A stretch of 64,000 nucleotides of DNA, taken from NCBI GenBank assembly GCA_029212615.1, contig JARGPJ010000001.1, forward strand, positions 434,001 through 498,000, read 5' to 3'. Numbering within the stretch: position 1 is the stretch's first letter; each line of letters starts with the position of its first letter. The DNA comes from Verrucomicrobiales bacterium (lineage in GTDB: Bacteria > Verrucomicrobiota > Verrucomicrobiia > Verrucomicrobiales > DEV007). Both the position numbers and the translations under genes were made by a program. Shown in pieces: positions 9,813 through 18,255 of this stretch. The notes under the pieces were generated by a model, which was not told the origin of the DNA, did no database searches, and saw only the letters and a list, made by a program, of their open reading frames with translations.

Positions 9813-10154
9813 ATGAATACGAGCCCGGAACCTTCCAATAAACAGCCCTTACCAAGCATCGAACGCCTCCTGACAGAGAGACCGAAATGGGGATTCATGA
9901 GCAATCATACCTACGTCCTTGTTTGCCTTCACCACGATCCTGAAATGCGCTTGTCAGAAATTTCCTACCGGGTGGGACTCACCCTTCGGATCGTCCAGAA
10001 AATCATCAAAGAACTTTCCGAGGAAGGCATTGTTTCCATTGAGAAAATCGGACGTCGAAACCGCTACCAAATTAACCGGGAATACTGCCTGCGTCATCCC
10101 CTCGTGAAGCAGCACACCATCGGCGAACTCATCGACGCGATCACGAGCGATTAG
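9813..10154 (+). CDS. Winged-helix (MarR-like) DNA-binding protein
   Basis: 113-residue protein with a central winged helix-turn-helix (about residues 28-85). The recognition part reads LSEISYRVGLTLRIVQKIIKEL, followed by a wing-like stretch EEGIVSIEKIGRRNRYQ and then INREYCLRHPL. The pattern ("YVLVCLHHDPEMRLSEI") matches small regulators that resemble MarR or HxlR DNA-binding domains without an effector domain. It stands alone between the nitrate block and the opposite-strand potassium channel gene. It could regulate the nitrate operon or the monooxygenase, but nothing in the sequence proves that. Confidence 0.65.
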   Translation: MNTSPEPSNKQPLPSIERLLTERPKWGFMSNHTYVLVCLHHDPEMRLSEISYRVGLTLRIVQKIIKELSEEGIVSIEKIGRRNRYQINREYCLRHPLVKQHTIGELIDAITSD

Positions 10155-10164
10155 TGGCCGCCCT

Positions 10165-10863
10165 TCAATCCTCTTCTTTTTCGATCTCTCTCGCCGTCGC
10201 GAGAGCAGAGGCAAACAGGCCCGTCGGCACGGCGACGATGCCCAGCCCAATCACAAGAACGAAAAATGTGAAAATCTTTCCTCCTACTGTCGTTGGTGAA
10301 ATATCTCCGTAGCCAACAGTTGTCAGTGTTGTCACCGACCACCAAAGGGAATGAAAGATCGAACCGAAGGCCTCCGGCTGGGCGTCTCTTTCACAGTAGT
10401 AGATACCAACAGCAGAAAGATAGAGAACGATGACAGCCGTCGCGCCGAACAAGATTAATTCCTCGCGCGCGATAACGAAGGCCCTTTGAATTCGCTGCAT
10501 CGCACGACTATAGCGGGCGAGCTTGAGAAGCCTGAACAACCTCAGAAGCCTGAACGCTCTCACTGCACGCAAATCCAGTCCCGTAGACAAATAGAACGGA
10601 AGAATAGCCAATAAATCGACGATCCCGAAAAACGAAAAGGCGTAAGAAAATCTTGGGCTCCCCAGCCATAGCCGAATCAGATACTCCACCGTAAAAATAG
10701 AAACGGTGACGGTTTCAAAAACGGAAAGAACCGACCTCTCCCGCTCAGACAACCCCGGGAGTGTTTCCAAAGCAAAAGCAATCAGGCTCAACACGATCAA
10801 CGCCTGAATAAAGAAATCCCAGCGGCCGAATTCGACCTGACCATTCTTATCATTCCGGCTCAT
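10165..10863 (-). CDS. Voltage-gated-type potassium channel
   Basis: About 232 residues with six transmembrane segments in the Kv/KvAP arrangement. The S4 segment has regularly spaced Arg/Lys (RAVRAFRLLRLFRLLKLARYSR), and the pore carries the selectivity filter TTVGYGD between S5 and S6. The C-terminus is short and acidic/basic (EIEKEED), with no RCK domain. ATG 10863 (MSRNDKNG) is preferred because GGGAGA lies just upstream; ATG 10881 in the same frame would overlap the stop of the preceding transporter gene. It is downstream of the YeeE/YedE pair on the same strand and probably cotranscribed. Ion-channel identity is clear; K+ selectivity follows from the GYGD filter. Confidence 0.9.
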   Translation of the reverse strand: MSRNDKNGQVEFGRWDFFIQALIVLSLIAFALETLPGLSERERSVLSVFETVTVSIFTVEYLIRLWLGSPRFSYAFSFFGIVDLLAILPFYLSTGLDLRAVRAFRLLRLFRLLKLARYSRAMQRIQRAFVIAREELILFGATAVIVLYLSAVGIYYCERDAQPEAFGSIFHSLWWSVTTLTTVGYGDISPTTVGGKIFTFFVLVIGLGIVAVPTGLFASALATAREIEKEED

Positions 10864-10873
10864 ATTCTCCCAT

Positions 10874-11275
10874 CTATCCATCAATGCGATAGATTCGTTG
10901 AACCAGGATCATTCCCAGCGCCATCGCCGGAACAAAGACGAACGACTCGCTTCTCAAGGCGCCGAAGTTGGCGATCGCAGGCCCCGGGCAGAACCCGCCC
11001 AGGCCCCAACCGATCCCGAAAAGGATCGCCCCGAGAACCAGATTTGACGAGATTTTCTCACCCGGGTTTGCCGGCAGTTCCAGCGTTCCCCGGAGAAGAA
11101 AATAGCCGGTGGTAAAAACGAGGAGTGCTCCGCCCATAACGAAGGCCAGGGTGGGATCCCAGAATCCGAAAACGTCGAGAAAGGCAGTCACCTTGAGCGG
11201 GTCAGTCATCCCCGAGAGAGCGAGACCCGCCCCGAAAAAGGCGCCGGCGATAAATGTCAGGATACCGTTTTTCAT
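10874..11275 (-). CDS. YeeE/YedE (DUF6691) sulfur transporter half, C-terminal type
   Basis: 133-residue integral membrane protein, the second half of a split YeeE/YedE transporter. It carries the family motif GWGLGGFCPGPAIANFG, with the conserved Cys in the G-x-C-P-G-P signature, and about four hydrophobic segments. The start at 11275 (MKNGILTF) overlaps the stop of the partner gene by 4 bp (ATGA), so the two are translationally coupled. Single-chain homologues such as TsuA import thiosulfate; two-gene versions such as PmpA/PmpB are linked to sulfide or sulfur handling. The substrate here is therefore probably a reduced sulfur species. No rhodanese or BigR-type regulator lies next to it. Confidence 0.82.
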   Translation of the reverse strand: MKNGILTFIAGAFFGAGLALSGMTDPLKVTAFLDVFGFWDPTLAFVMGGALLVFTTGYFLLRGTLELPANPGEKISSNLVLGAILFGIGWGLGGFCPGPAIANFGALRSESFVFVPAMALGMILVQRIYRIDG

Positions 11276-11697
11276 GAAGTGAGAAAACGAAAGACAGTCA
11301 CCGTGACGATTCCGGCGGCCATGAACACGGCGGTAGCCAGCATGGAGTCCCGTGCCCCCATCCCCATGCCGCAAACACCGTGCCCACTTGTGCAACCGCC
11401 ACCAAGCCGGGTTCCGAAGCCAACGACAAGTCCTGCCATGGCATAAACGAACCAACTTCGACCGTCCGGAAGGCGATAAATCGAGGCCTGCTCTGACAGG
11501 GCAAAGAGGAGGCCTGCTCCCGTGATAAGACCGAAGAGGAAGATAAGACGCCAGTGGATCTCATTCTCCTTCGGCTTTAATAAGCGGCCAAAGACACCGG
11601 AGACACCGGGGATTTTTCCCGTCACGATGAGCGCCAGCAAGCTGCCACCACCAATGAGGCATCCCCCGAGGAAACCATAGAGATAGTCAGAATTCAT
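11272..11697 (-). CDS. YeeE/YedE sulfur transporter half, N-terminal type
   Basis: 141-residue membrane protein with four or more hydrophobic segments and the first YeeE/YedE signature, GTRLGGGCTSGHGVCGMG, containing the Cys thought to relay sulfur through the channel. With the downstream gene (4-bp overlap) it rebuilds a complete two-repeat transporter. ATG 11697 (MNSDYLYG) is selected; the frame extends upstream, but the extra N-terminus is Arg/Pro-rich and unlike a membrane protein start. It lies between malic enzyme and the potassium channel on the same strand, with 70 bp to malic enzyme. Confidence 0.82.
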   Translation of the reverse strand: MNSDYLYGFLGGCLIGGGSLLALIVTGKIPGVSGVFGRLLKPKENEIHWRLIFLFGLITGAGLLFALSEQASIYRLPDGRSWFVYAMAGLVVGFGTRLGGGCTSGHGVCGMGMGARDSMLATAVFMAAGIVTVTVFRFLTS

Positions 11698-11767
11698 AAA
11701 CGAAGATACACCACGAACCGGTGCCCTGCCAGGGAGGCAGAAACGCATCTCCGGCGAAGCCGACGCC

Positions 11768-12946
11768 TCAACTACCCCGGGGCCCCGCCGCTTCCGCAAC
11801 AGCCCGCGCCACCATCGGAGCAACCGTGGCATTCAACGGCGATGGAAGGATTTTATCTGCCGAAAGTTCATCGACGGCACCGGCGAGGGCATGAGCGGCA
11901 GCCAACTTCATTTCGGGAGTGATCCTCGGCGCTTGTGCATCGAGCGCCCCTCGAAAGATCCCCGGAAAAGCGAGCACATTATTGACCTGGTTCGGAAAAT
12001 CACTCCGCCCGGTTCCGACGACAGCAGCACCGCCGGCCTTTGCCTCATCCGGCATGATCTCCGGCGTCGGATTCGACATCGCAAGGATAATGGCATCATC
12101 AGCCATCCTTGCGACATCATGCCGATCAATGAGATTTCCTTTACTCACACCGACAAAGACATCAGCTCCTTTCAGGACAGTCTTAAGATCACCGCTGCGA
12201 TTCTCCCGGTTCGTGAAAGGAAGGAGCGCCCGCTTCTGCGGATTCAGATCCTCTCGGGCTTCATGAATAGCCCCCTTGCTATCACAGACAATGACATCAG
12301 CAACCGGCACACACACCGTGGGATCCTGGTCAATACACTGAAGCAGCTTCGCGATGGCAGTCCCTGCCGCACCTGCTCCGTTGATCACGATTTTAAGGTC
12401 GGCAGGATTCTTCCCGATCAGCTTCGCCGCATTGAGCATCGCCGCGAGAAGCACAATTGCCGTGCCATGCTGATCATCATGAAAGACAGGTATCCCGAGA
12501 TCCTGCAATCGATCCTCCACTTCGAAACAACGCGGTGCTGAAATATCCTCAAGATTCACTCCGCCGAATACCGGAGCGATCCGCCTCACTGTTTCCACGA
12601 TTTCATCCGAGTCCTGTGTGTCCAGGCAGATGGGCCAGGCATCTATGTTCGCGTATTGCTTGAACAAAACTGCCTTGCCCTCCATCACTGGAATCGCTGC
12701 GAGCGGACCGATATTCCCAAGTCCGAGAACAGACGATCCATCGCTGACAACCGCGACAGCGTTGCGCTTCAGGGTCAAGTCACGGGCCCTGCCCGGGTTC
12801 TCGGCAATCACTTCACAGGGCGTGGCGACGCCGGGCGTGTAGGCAATCGAAAGGTCATCCTGCGTTTCAATTGGCAACTTTGAACTCACCGCAATTTTAC
12901 CGCGGAGCTGTTCGTGAATGATGAGAGAGCGTTCGCCATAGTCCAT
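11768..12946 (-). CDS. Malic enzyme (NAD(P)-dependent, decarboxylating)
   Basis: 392-residue single-domain malic enzyme converting malate to pyruvate and CO2 with reduction of NAD(P)+. Visible elements are the N-terminal segment SIAYTPGVATPCEVI, the substrate/metal region SSVLGLGNIGPLAAIPVMEGK and FGGVNLEDISAPRCFEVE, the HDDQHGTA motif, and a Rossmann loop VINGAGAAGTAIAK. The length is that of the short bacterial type without the phosphotransacetylase-like domain of MaeB. ATG 12946 (MDYGERSL) gives the usual N-terminus. It is divergent from the large ThuA/cytochrome gene. Cofactor preference cannot be decided by eye. Confidence 0.93.
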   Translation of the reverse strand: MDYGERSLIIHEQLRGKIAVSSKLPIETQDDLSIAYTPGVATPCEVIAENPGRARDLTLKRNAVAVVSDGSSVLGLGNIGPLAAIPVMEGKAVLFKQYANIDAWPICLDTQDSDEIVETVRRIAPVFGGVNLEDISAPRCFEVEDRLQDLGIPVFHDDQHGTAIVLLAAMLNAAKLIGKNPADLKIVINGAGAAGTAIAKLLQCIDQDPTVCVPVADVIVCDSKGAIHEAREDLNPQKRALLPFTNRENRSGDLKTVLKGADVFVGVSKGNLIDRHDVARMADDAIILAMSNPTPEIMPDEAKAGGAAVVGTGRSDFPNQVNNVLAFPGIFRGALDAQAPRITPEMKLAAAHALAGAVDELSADKILPSPLNATVAPMVARAVAEAAGPRGS

Positions 12947-13265
12947 GATTGAACCATAGACTGAAACCCGCAGGGAAAGGACAATGAATTCCGGTGAAGT
13001 TTTTGATGGATAGAAAGCGGAGCGAGAGCAGACCACCAGGTTCGGAGGAGCCTCACCTCATCACACCGGCCACCTTTTCGCAACCTGCGCCGATGAACTC
13101 CTCCGTCACGCGAAGAGGAACACAATAAGGTGGCAAGCCCTTTCCGGACGGGACTATAATCAGCAGCCCGACTTACTCTCTCTATATCTTCATGGCTGAA
13201 TCCGCATAAAAATTGTCTATCCTGATCAAGCATTGTTACCCCCTGCCCGCCAAGCTCTTTCCATC
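12947..13265. other. Divergent promoter region between malic enzyme and the ThuA/cytochrome gene
   Basis: 319 bp without a supported gene. A TATAAT hexamer stands at 13155-13160 in a plus-strand orientation suited to the gene at 13266, but no good -35 box is recognised at 17 bp. No terminator or riboswitch is seen. Open frames that cross it are extensions of the flanking genes. Confidence 0.35.
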
Positions 13266-16200
13266 ATGAAATCCCCCTTTCTGCTTTGTCTAGCCATCCT
13301 TCCCGGCATACTTTTCAATGAAGTCGCCGTGGCTGCATCGGGTGAAGGAGCTGTCAGAGTGCTTTTTGTCGGACACGACTCCGATAAGCATAACAGCAAT
13401 CTCTACTTTCCGATCCTTGCCAAAGCGCTCGGACGCGAGGCTGTCTACTTCGACTATGTCACCACCACCGAAGCGGCCTTCGGCGATGCCGACTACCTCG
13501 ATCGCTTCGATACGGTCCTTCTCTACGCAAACCACAAAGAGATCGATCCGGAGCATTGGGGGAACCTGAAGTCATTCATTGAAAAGGGAGGTGGATTTGT
13601 TCCCGTGCATTGCGCGAGCTGGTGCTTTCAAAACATTCCGGAGTTCGACCAGGTCGTGGGTGGACGATTTAAGGAACACCGCGCATCCATTTTCCGCCCC
13701 AAAACGATCGCACCCGATCATGCCGCAATCAAAGGGGTGCCCGCCTTCGAAGCCTGGGACGAGACCTACCTGCACACCCATCACAACCCCGAAGGGCGGA
13801 CTGTCCTGCAGGTCCGCGAAGTGGCGGAAGAGGACAACATCACCGAACCGGAACCCTGGACCTGGATTCGCACGCAGGGGAAAGGCCGTGTATTTTACAC
13901 TGCGTCCGGACACGATGAGCGCGTCTGGGGTCTTCCTGAATTCCAGCAACTCCTGAAGCGAGGCATTCTCTGGAGCATCGGGGACGAGCGCCTTGCCTCC
14001 TACAAAACGTTCCTTTCACAACGCACTCCGCTCACTTACGAAAAACGGGACAACATCCCCAACTACGAAAAGCGGCCCGAGCCACTTCCCTACCAGCACC
14101 CGCTCAGTGCAGAAGACTCGATGGACTATCTGCGGACGCCTGCTGATTTCAGCATTGAACTATTCGCTGCAGATCCGGACATCGTGAACCCCATCTACCT
14201 TGCCTGGGATGAACGGGGCCGACTCTGGGTCACCGAAACGGTCGACTACCCGAACGAAGTCAGACAGGGCAGCGGCAACGACACCATCAAGATCCTTGAA
14301 GACACCACCGGGGACGGCAAAGCGGATAAAATCACCGTGTTTGCTGAAGGCCTCAATATTCCAACCTCCCTCACTTTCTGGAACGACGGAGTCATCGTGG
14401 CACAAGCCCCCGATTTTCTTTTCCTCAAAGACGAAGACGGAGACGACAAGGCTGACCTGAAAGAAGTCCTTTTCACCGGCTGGGGCATTCGAGACACTCA
14501 CGCCGGCCCCTCCAACCTTCGCTACGGAATCGACAACTGGATCTACGGAGCGGTCGGCTACTCAGGATTTGAAGGCACGGTCGGAGGCGAGGACCTGACG
14601 TTTGGCTCGGGGATTTTCCGCTTTCAACCCGATGGGTCAAAGTTGGAATTCCTCTATCAATTTAACAACAATACCTGGGGGCTGGGCTTCAATGCGGCCG
14701 GGGATGTCTTCGGCTCCACTGCCAACAACAACCCCGGCTTTCACGGAGTCCTCCCTGCCACGATCTACCGCACCGGCGCGCCAGGCCTCAGCGCGAGCAT
14801 GATCGCCGACACCCCTGCCTTTCATCCAATCACTCCCAGAATTCGCCAGGTCGATGCCTTCGGCGCCTACACTGCCGGAGCCGGTCACGCCCTTGCCACT
14901 TCGTCGAATTTCCCTGAATCCATGCGGGACCATACCGCTTTTATCTGCGGGCCGACCGGAAATCTCCTGGGGCAGTTTTCGCTTTCAAAAAAGGCACATC
15001 GTTACGAATCAAAGAACCAGTTTGCCCTCGTCGCCAGCGCTGACGAATGGTTCTCACCGGTTGCTGCGGAAGTTGGACCTGACGGAAATCTCTGGATCGC
15101 GGACTGGTATAACTTCATCATCCAACACAACCCCACCCCGACCACAGTTCGAGCCGGATACGATGCCGTGACCGGCCCCGGAAACGCTCACGAAAACCCT
15201 AACCGTGATCGACAGCACGGCCGGATCTATCGCCTGAAATGGAACGGGGCCAGGGAGTCTTCGCTCAGCTCTCTCGCCGGAGCCAGTGACGAATCATTGA
15301 TTGCCGCGTTGAGTCATGACAATCAGTTCTGGCGGCTCACGGCACAGAGACTAATCGTTTCGCAGTCGAGGAAAAACTCCGCACCTGCTCTTCGCAAAAT
15401 GGTCAAGGAGGGGGGCACCACTGCGATACATGCCCTCTGGTCCCTCGAAGGGATTGACGAACTCGATCCGGAAACACACCAACTGGCCTTACTCAGCAAG
15501 GATACTGACCTACAGAAGAACGCCCTCCGCGCCCTCGCTAATGACGAAGCCTCACGTCAGCTCCTTTTCGACTCCGCCCTGATTACCTCGAAAAATCTCG
15601 CGGTGCGTCTTGAAGCAATTATCAAACTGGCTCAATTCCCCAAAAACGAGGCAACCGGCCTCGCGGTGACACAGTTGTTGAAAGACAGGAAAAACCGCAC
15701 CGATGAAATACTATCCGCAGCACTGAAAGCGGCCGCGCAGAATCAGGACGTCAAGGGCCCCGCCACCTATGGGGAGAACATTCTCTCAAACGCCTCCTTT
15801 GAAGAAGCCGCTCAAGTGAAAATTCACCCGGCGCTCTGGGAAATGAGAACCTACGAAGGGGAAGCCGAATTCCTCATGTCTCCCAAAACCGTAAAAAGCG
15901 GGAACTCCAGTGTTCGCATCACCTCGAAGGAAGGGGCCGACGCAAGCTACACCATGAAGGTATCCGTGAAGCCGAACACCGACTATCAACTCAGTGGCTG
16001 GATCAAAACTTCCGGTGTTGCCAGTGCTCAGGGCGCTCTTTTCAACGTCCACGATACCGAGGTCAAAACGCGGGGCCTGAGAAAACGGAATGACTGGACC
16101 CTTCTCGAAATAGAGTTCAATAGCGGCGAGAAAAAGGAATTGCTCATTAACTGCCGCTACGGTGGATGGGGCCTCTCCACAGGTTCCGCCTGGTTTGACG

Positions 16201-16535
16201 ATGTCGCCCTCCGGGAAGTGATTTATGAAAGCGATGAAGGATCCTTGACGGGCGACCCCGCGCGCGGCGAATCCCTTTTTAGCACCCACCAGGTAGCGGC
16301 CTGCATCCGGTGTCACCAGGTAAACGGTAAAGGAGAAGGCGTCATCGGTCCGGCCCTGGATGGCATCGCCACCCGGAAAAGTCGTGACTACATTCATGAA
16401 AGCCTCGTCGATCCCGGAGCCGCCCTCGCCGAAGGATTTCCTGCTCAAGTCTCTCCGATGCCGCCAATGGGCGTCCTCCTGAAACCACAGGAACTGGCCG
16501 ACATCATGGCCTACCTGATGACACTCACCGAATAG
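13266..16535 (+). CDS. Secreted ThuA / beta-propeller dehydrogenase / cytochrome c fusion
   Basis: 1089-residue exported protein with a signal peptide (FLLCLAILPGILFNEVAVAA). Domains in order: ThuA-like glutamine-amidotransferase fold (about 30-260; VRVLFVGHDSDKH, FVPVHCASWCF); a "membrane-bound dehydrogenase"-type beta-propeller (about 290-650; IYLAWDERGRLWVTETVDYPN, EDTTGDGKADKI); a HEAT-like helical part (about 660-840); a jelly-roll module that looks carbohydrate-binding (about 850-985); and a PVC-type cytochrome c domain with haem motif CIRCH at 1013-1017 and a distal Met in SPMPPMGVL. It probably oxidizes a sugar or sugar derivative in the periplasm. ATG 13266 is chosen because the signal peptide starts there. 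Catalytic substrate unknown. Confidence 0.88.
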   Translation: MKSPFLLCLAILPGILFNEVAVAASGEGAVRVLFVGHDSDKHNSNLYFPILAKALGREAVYFDYVTTTEAAFGDADYLDRFDTVLLYANHKEIDPEHWGNLKSFIEKGGGFVPVHCASWCFQNIPEFDQVVGGRFKEHRASIFRPKTIAPDHAAIKGVPAFEAWDETYLHTHHNPEGRTVLQVREVAEEDNITEPEPWTWIRTQGKGRVFYTASGHDERVWGLPEFQQLLKRGILWSIGDERLASYKTFLSQRTPLTYEKRDNIPNYEKRPEPLPYQHPLSAEDSMDYLRTPADFSIELFAADPDIVNPIYLAWDERGRLWVTETVDYPNEVRQGSGNDTIKILEDTTGDGKADKITVFAEGLNIPTSLTFWNDGVIVAQAPDFLFLKDEDGDDKADLKEVLFTGWGIRDTHAGPSNLRYGIDNWIYGAVGYSGFEGTVGGEDLTFGSGIFRFQPDGSKLEFLYQFNNNTWGLGFNAAGDVFGSTANNNPGFHGVLPATIYRTGAPGLSASMIADTPAFHPITPRIRQVDAFGAYTAGAGHALATSSNFPESMRDHTAFICGPTGNLLGQFSLSKKAHRYESKNQFALVASADEWFSPVAAEVGPDGNLWIADWYNFIIQHNPTPTTVRAGYDAVTGPGNAHENPNRDRQHGRIYRLKWNGARESSLSSLAGASDESLIAALSHDNQFWRLTAQRLIVSQSRKNSAPALRKMVKEGGTTAIHALWSLEGIDELDPETHQLALLSKDTDLQKNALRALANDEASRQLLFDSALITSKNLAVRLEAIIKLAQFPKNEATGLAVTQLLKDRKNRTDEILSAALKAAAQNQDVKGPATYGENILSNASFEEAAQVKIHPALWEMRTYEGEAEFLMSPKTVKSGNSSVRITSKEGADASYTMKVSVKPNTDYQLSGWIKTSGVASAQGALFNVHDTEVKTRGLRKRNDWTLLEIEFNSGEKKELLINCRYGGWGLSTGSAWFDDVALREVIYESDEGSLTGDPARGESLFSTHQVAACIRCHQVNGKGEGVIGPALDGIATRKSRDYIHESLVDPGAALAEGFPAQVSPMPPMGVLLKPQELADIMAYLMTLTE

Positions 16536-16628
16536 AGGAAAGCGAGAGCCTTACCGCCTACGGGGCACCCTTCGGGACATCTTAAGAATTCACCAGACGC
16601 GGGATCCAGCTCACCCCGAAAGCTGGAA

Positions 16629-16695
16629 GGGCGACTTCCACGTCGCCCGCGGAGCCCCAGCCACTCATCCAACGCGGACAGGGCGGAGCCTGTCC
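16629..16695. repeat. Two same-geometry hairpins (REP-like) between convergent genes
   Basis: Two perfect 7-bp inverted repeats, each with a 6-nt loop, lie 28 bp apart: GGGCGAC/GTCGCCC at 16629-16648 and GGACAGG/CCTGTCC at 16676-16695. They are in the gap between two convergent genes. The identical stem and loop sizes with unrelated stem sequences look like a dispersed palindromic element, not an ordinary terminator; no T-run follows either hairpin. No RAYT transposase is present in the window. Confidence 0.5.
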
Positions 16696-16716
16696 CTCCA
16701 TCAGAAGTCGCGCTTA

Positions 16717-18216
16717 CTACCTCGACGTCTTCAAATGCGCAATGAGCGCCTCGCGGTCCTCCGGATTCAGCAAACCCTGAAATTCCATTTTCGTTCCCGG
16801 AGCGAAGCGTTTCGGCGCGGTGAGAAATTGATCCAGCAATTCCGGGGTCCACCTTTCATTTCCACCACGACGTACATTAGTCAGGGCAGCAGAATATTCA
16901 AATGATGGACCCGAGGCAATCTCACGATCCCAGAATCCATCAAGGCTTGGCGCGGGGAACCCGACTCGATGCATTCCCGGCGCTCCATGACACCCCGAGC
17001 AGAGAATCGAAAGAGCTGCGCCCCGCTCCTCCATATTCATTGATGCGACCTGGCTCTCATCAATGACATATTCACCGCGCATCGTCATCAGGGCCGAAAC
17101 CTGTTCATCACTCATCGAAGCCCTGATTGCCCGGTACGCCTCCGCCTCCATCCAGGCTGCCTCAATCTCCAGCCGCCCCATCTCACGGGAAAGACGGTCC
17201 ACATAATCCCGATCGAACCGGGATGGGTCTGAACGAAGCGTACCCAACTGGCTCAGAAATTCATGACGATTCTCAAGGAACTCACGGACCACCGGAACTT
17301 GTGATTCGACCGCCTTTTCGATAATACTCTGTTGCTCCGCATCGAGAAGGTTCATAAAATTTTTCGAAATATCACCCCGACTCGCCGCATGCCCGCTTTT
17401 GTGCCGGATGGAAACAAACCCGAAGAACTGCGCCGGCTGTCCGATCGGGATGATCTCATTATCCTCCGGTTTTCCAGTGAGCCAGGAAAATGACTTCGCG
17501 TAGAGATCTTCGAGTTGCTTGTTCAATTCCCGATCCACGCCCACCGCCTCTACCCTGACACTCTTTCCATACGAAACGGCACTTTCAGCGTTCTCCCGCC
17601 ACCCCCTGAGAAGAGCTGCATGCTCGCTGTTCAGAGAATCTTCGAAAGCGGCAAAAGCATTCGCTTCAACAAGAGCCACTTCCGAATTGAGAAGCGAGAA
17701 CTGCACCCCGAGAGCCGTGATTTTCTCCCGGTCAATCGGAAGGCCTGTGTAGAGGTGATCTTCAAGCAATGTCAGGATTTCCTCCCTCACTTCCCACCAT
17801 TGGTTCAGCGCTGCCTGTTCCTGCACGACCGCTTCCGCAAACACTTCCCTCTGTTTCTCATTGGCAATCGAGAATACGGCACGTCCCAGAGTCCCGCGAT
17901 TAGCGGCCCGGCCGCTCTGATAGCGCAAGGCGACAAAACCGAAGAACTGAGCATTCTTTCCGACCGATAATTTTTCATTATCCGCGGGAGACCCTGAGAG
18001 CCAGGCAAACCCTTTTGAAGCCAGCGCCGCACGAAGGTCTTTCTCACCCCGAAGCCCGCTATACTCTTCCGCACTCCAGGTGTCAGCATCTTTACTGTCG
18101 GGTTTATTTTTGCCCCCCTTCTTCCCCTTTTGAGCCATAGTCGGCGAAACGGAAGACACGATCAATGCAGCGAATAGCGACAAGATTTTGGCAGTGTAGC
18201 TGTATAGTGATTTCAT
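16717..18216 (-). CDS. Secreted c-type cytochrome with a duplicated PVC domain
   Basis: 499-residue exported protein. A signal peptide (about 1-28, ending VSPTMAQ) is followed by a Lys/Gly-rich linker, then two copies of a roughly 150-residue helical unit: SGSPADNEKL...NAQFFGFVALRYQSGRAANRG near 75-120 and TGKPEDNEII...PAQFFGFVSIRHKSGHAASRG near 240-285. The C-terminal cytochrome domain has the haem motif CSGCH at 406-410 and a likely Met ligand in PGTKMEF. The repeat resembles no enzyme I recognise; each copy is followed by a Gln/Glu-rich helix (ANEKQREVF, LDAEQQSII). It probably acts in periplasmic electron transfer. It is followed 40 bp downstream by a sulfatase gene on the same strand. 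Confidence 0.75.
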   Translation of the reverse strand: MKSLYSYTAKILSLFAALIVSSVSPTMAQKGKKGGKNKPDSKDADTWSAEEYSGLRGEKDLRAALASKGFAWLSGSPADNEKLSVGKNAQFFGFVALRYQSGRAANRGTLGRAVFSIANEKQREVFAEAVVQEQAALNQWWEVREEILTLLEDHLYTGLPIDREKITALGVQFSLLNSEVALVEANAFAAFEDSLNSEHAALLRGWRENAESAVSYGKSVRVEAVGVDRELNKQLEDLYAKSFSWLTGKPEDNEIIPIGQPAQFFGFVSIRHKSGHAASRGDISKNFMNLLDAEQQSIIEKAVESQVPVVREFLENRHEFLSQLGTLRSDPSRFDRDYVDRLSREMGRLEIEAAWMEAEAYRAIRASMSDEQVSALMTMRGEYVIDESQVASMNMEERGAALSILCSGCHGAPGMHRVGFPAPSLDGFWDREIASGPSFEYSAALTNVRRGGNERWTPELLDQFLTAPKRFAPGTKMEFQGLLNPEDREALIAHLKTSR

Positions 18217-18255
18217 AGCATATTATTTCGTTAGATTTTCAGGAATAAAGTTACC

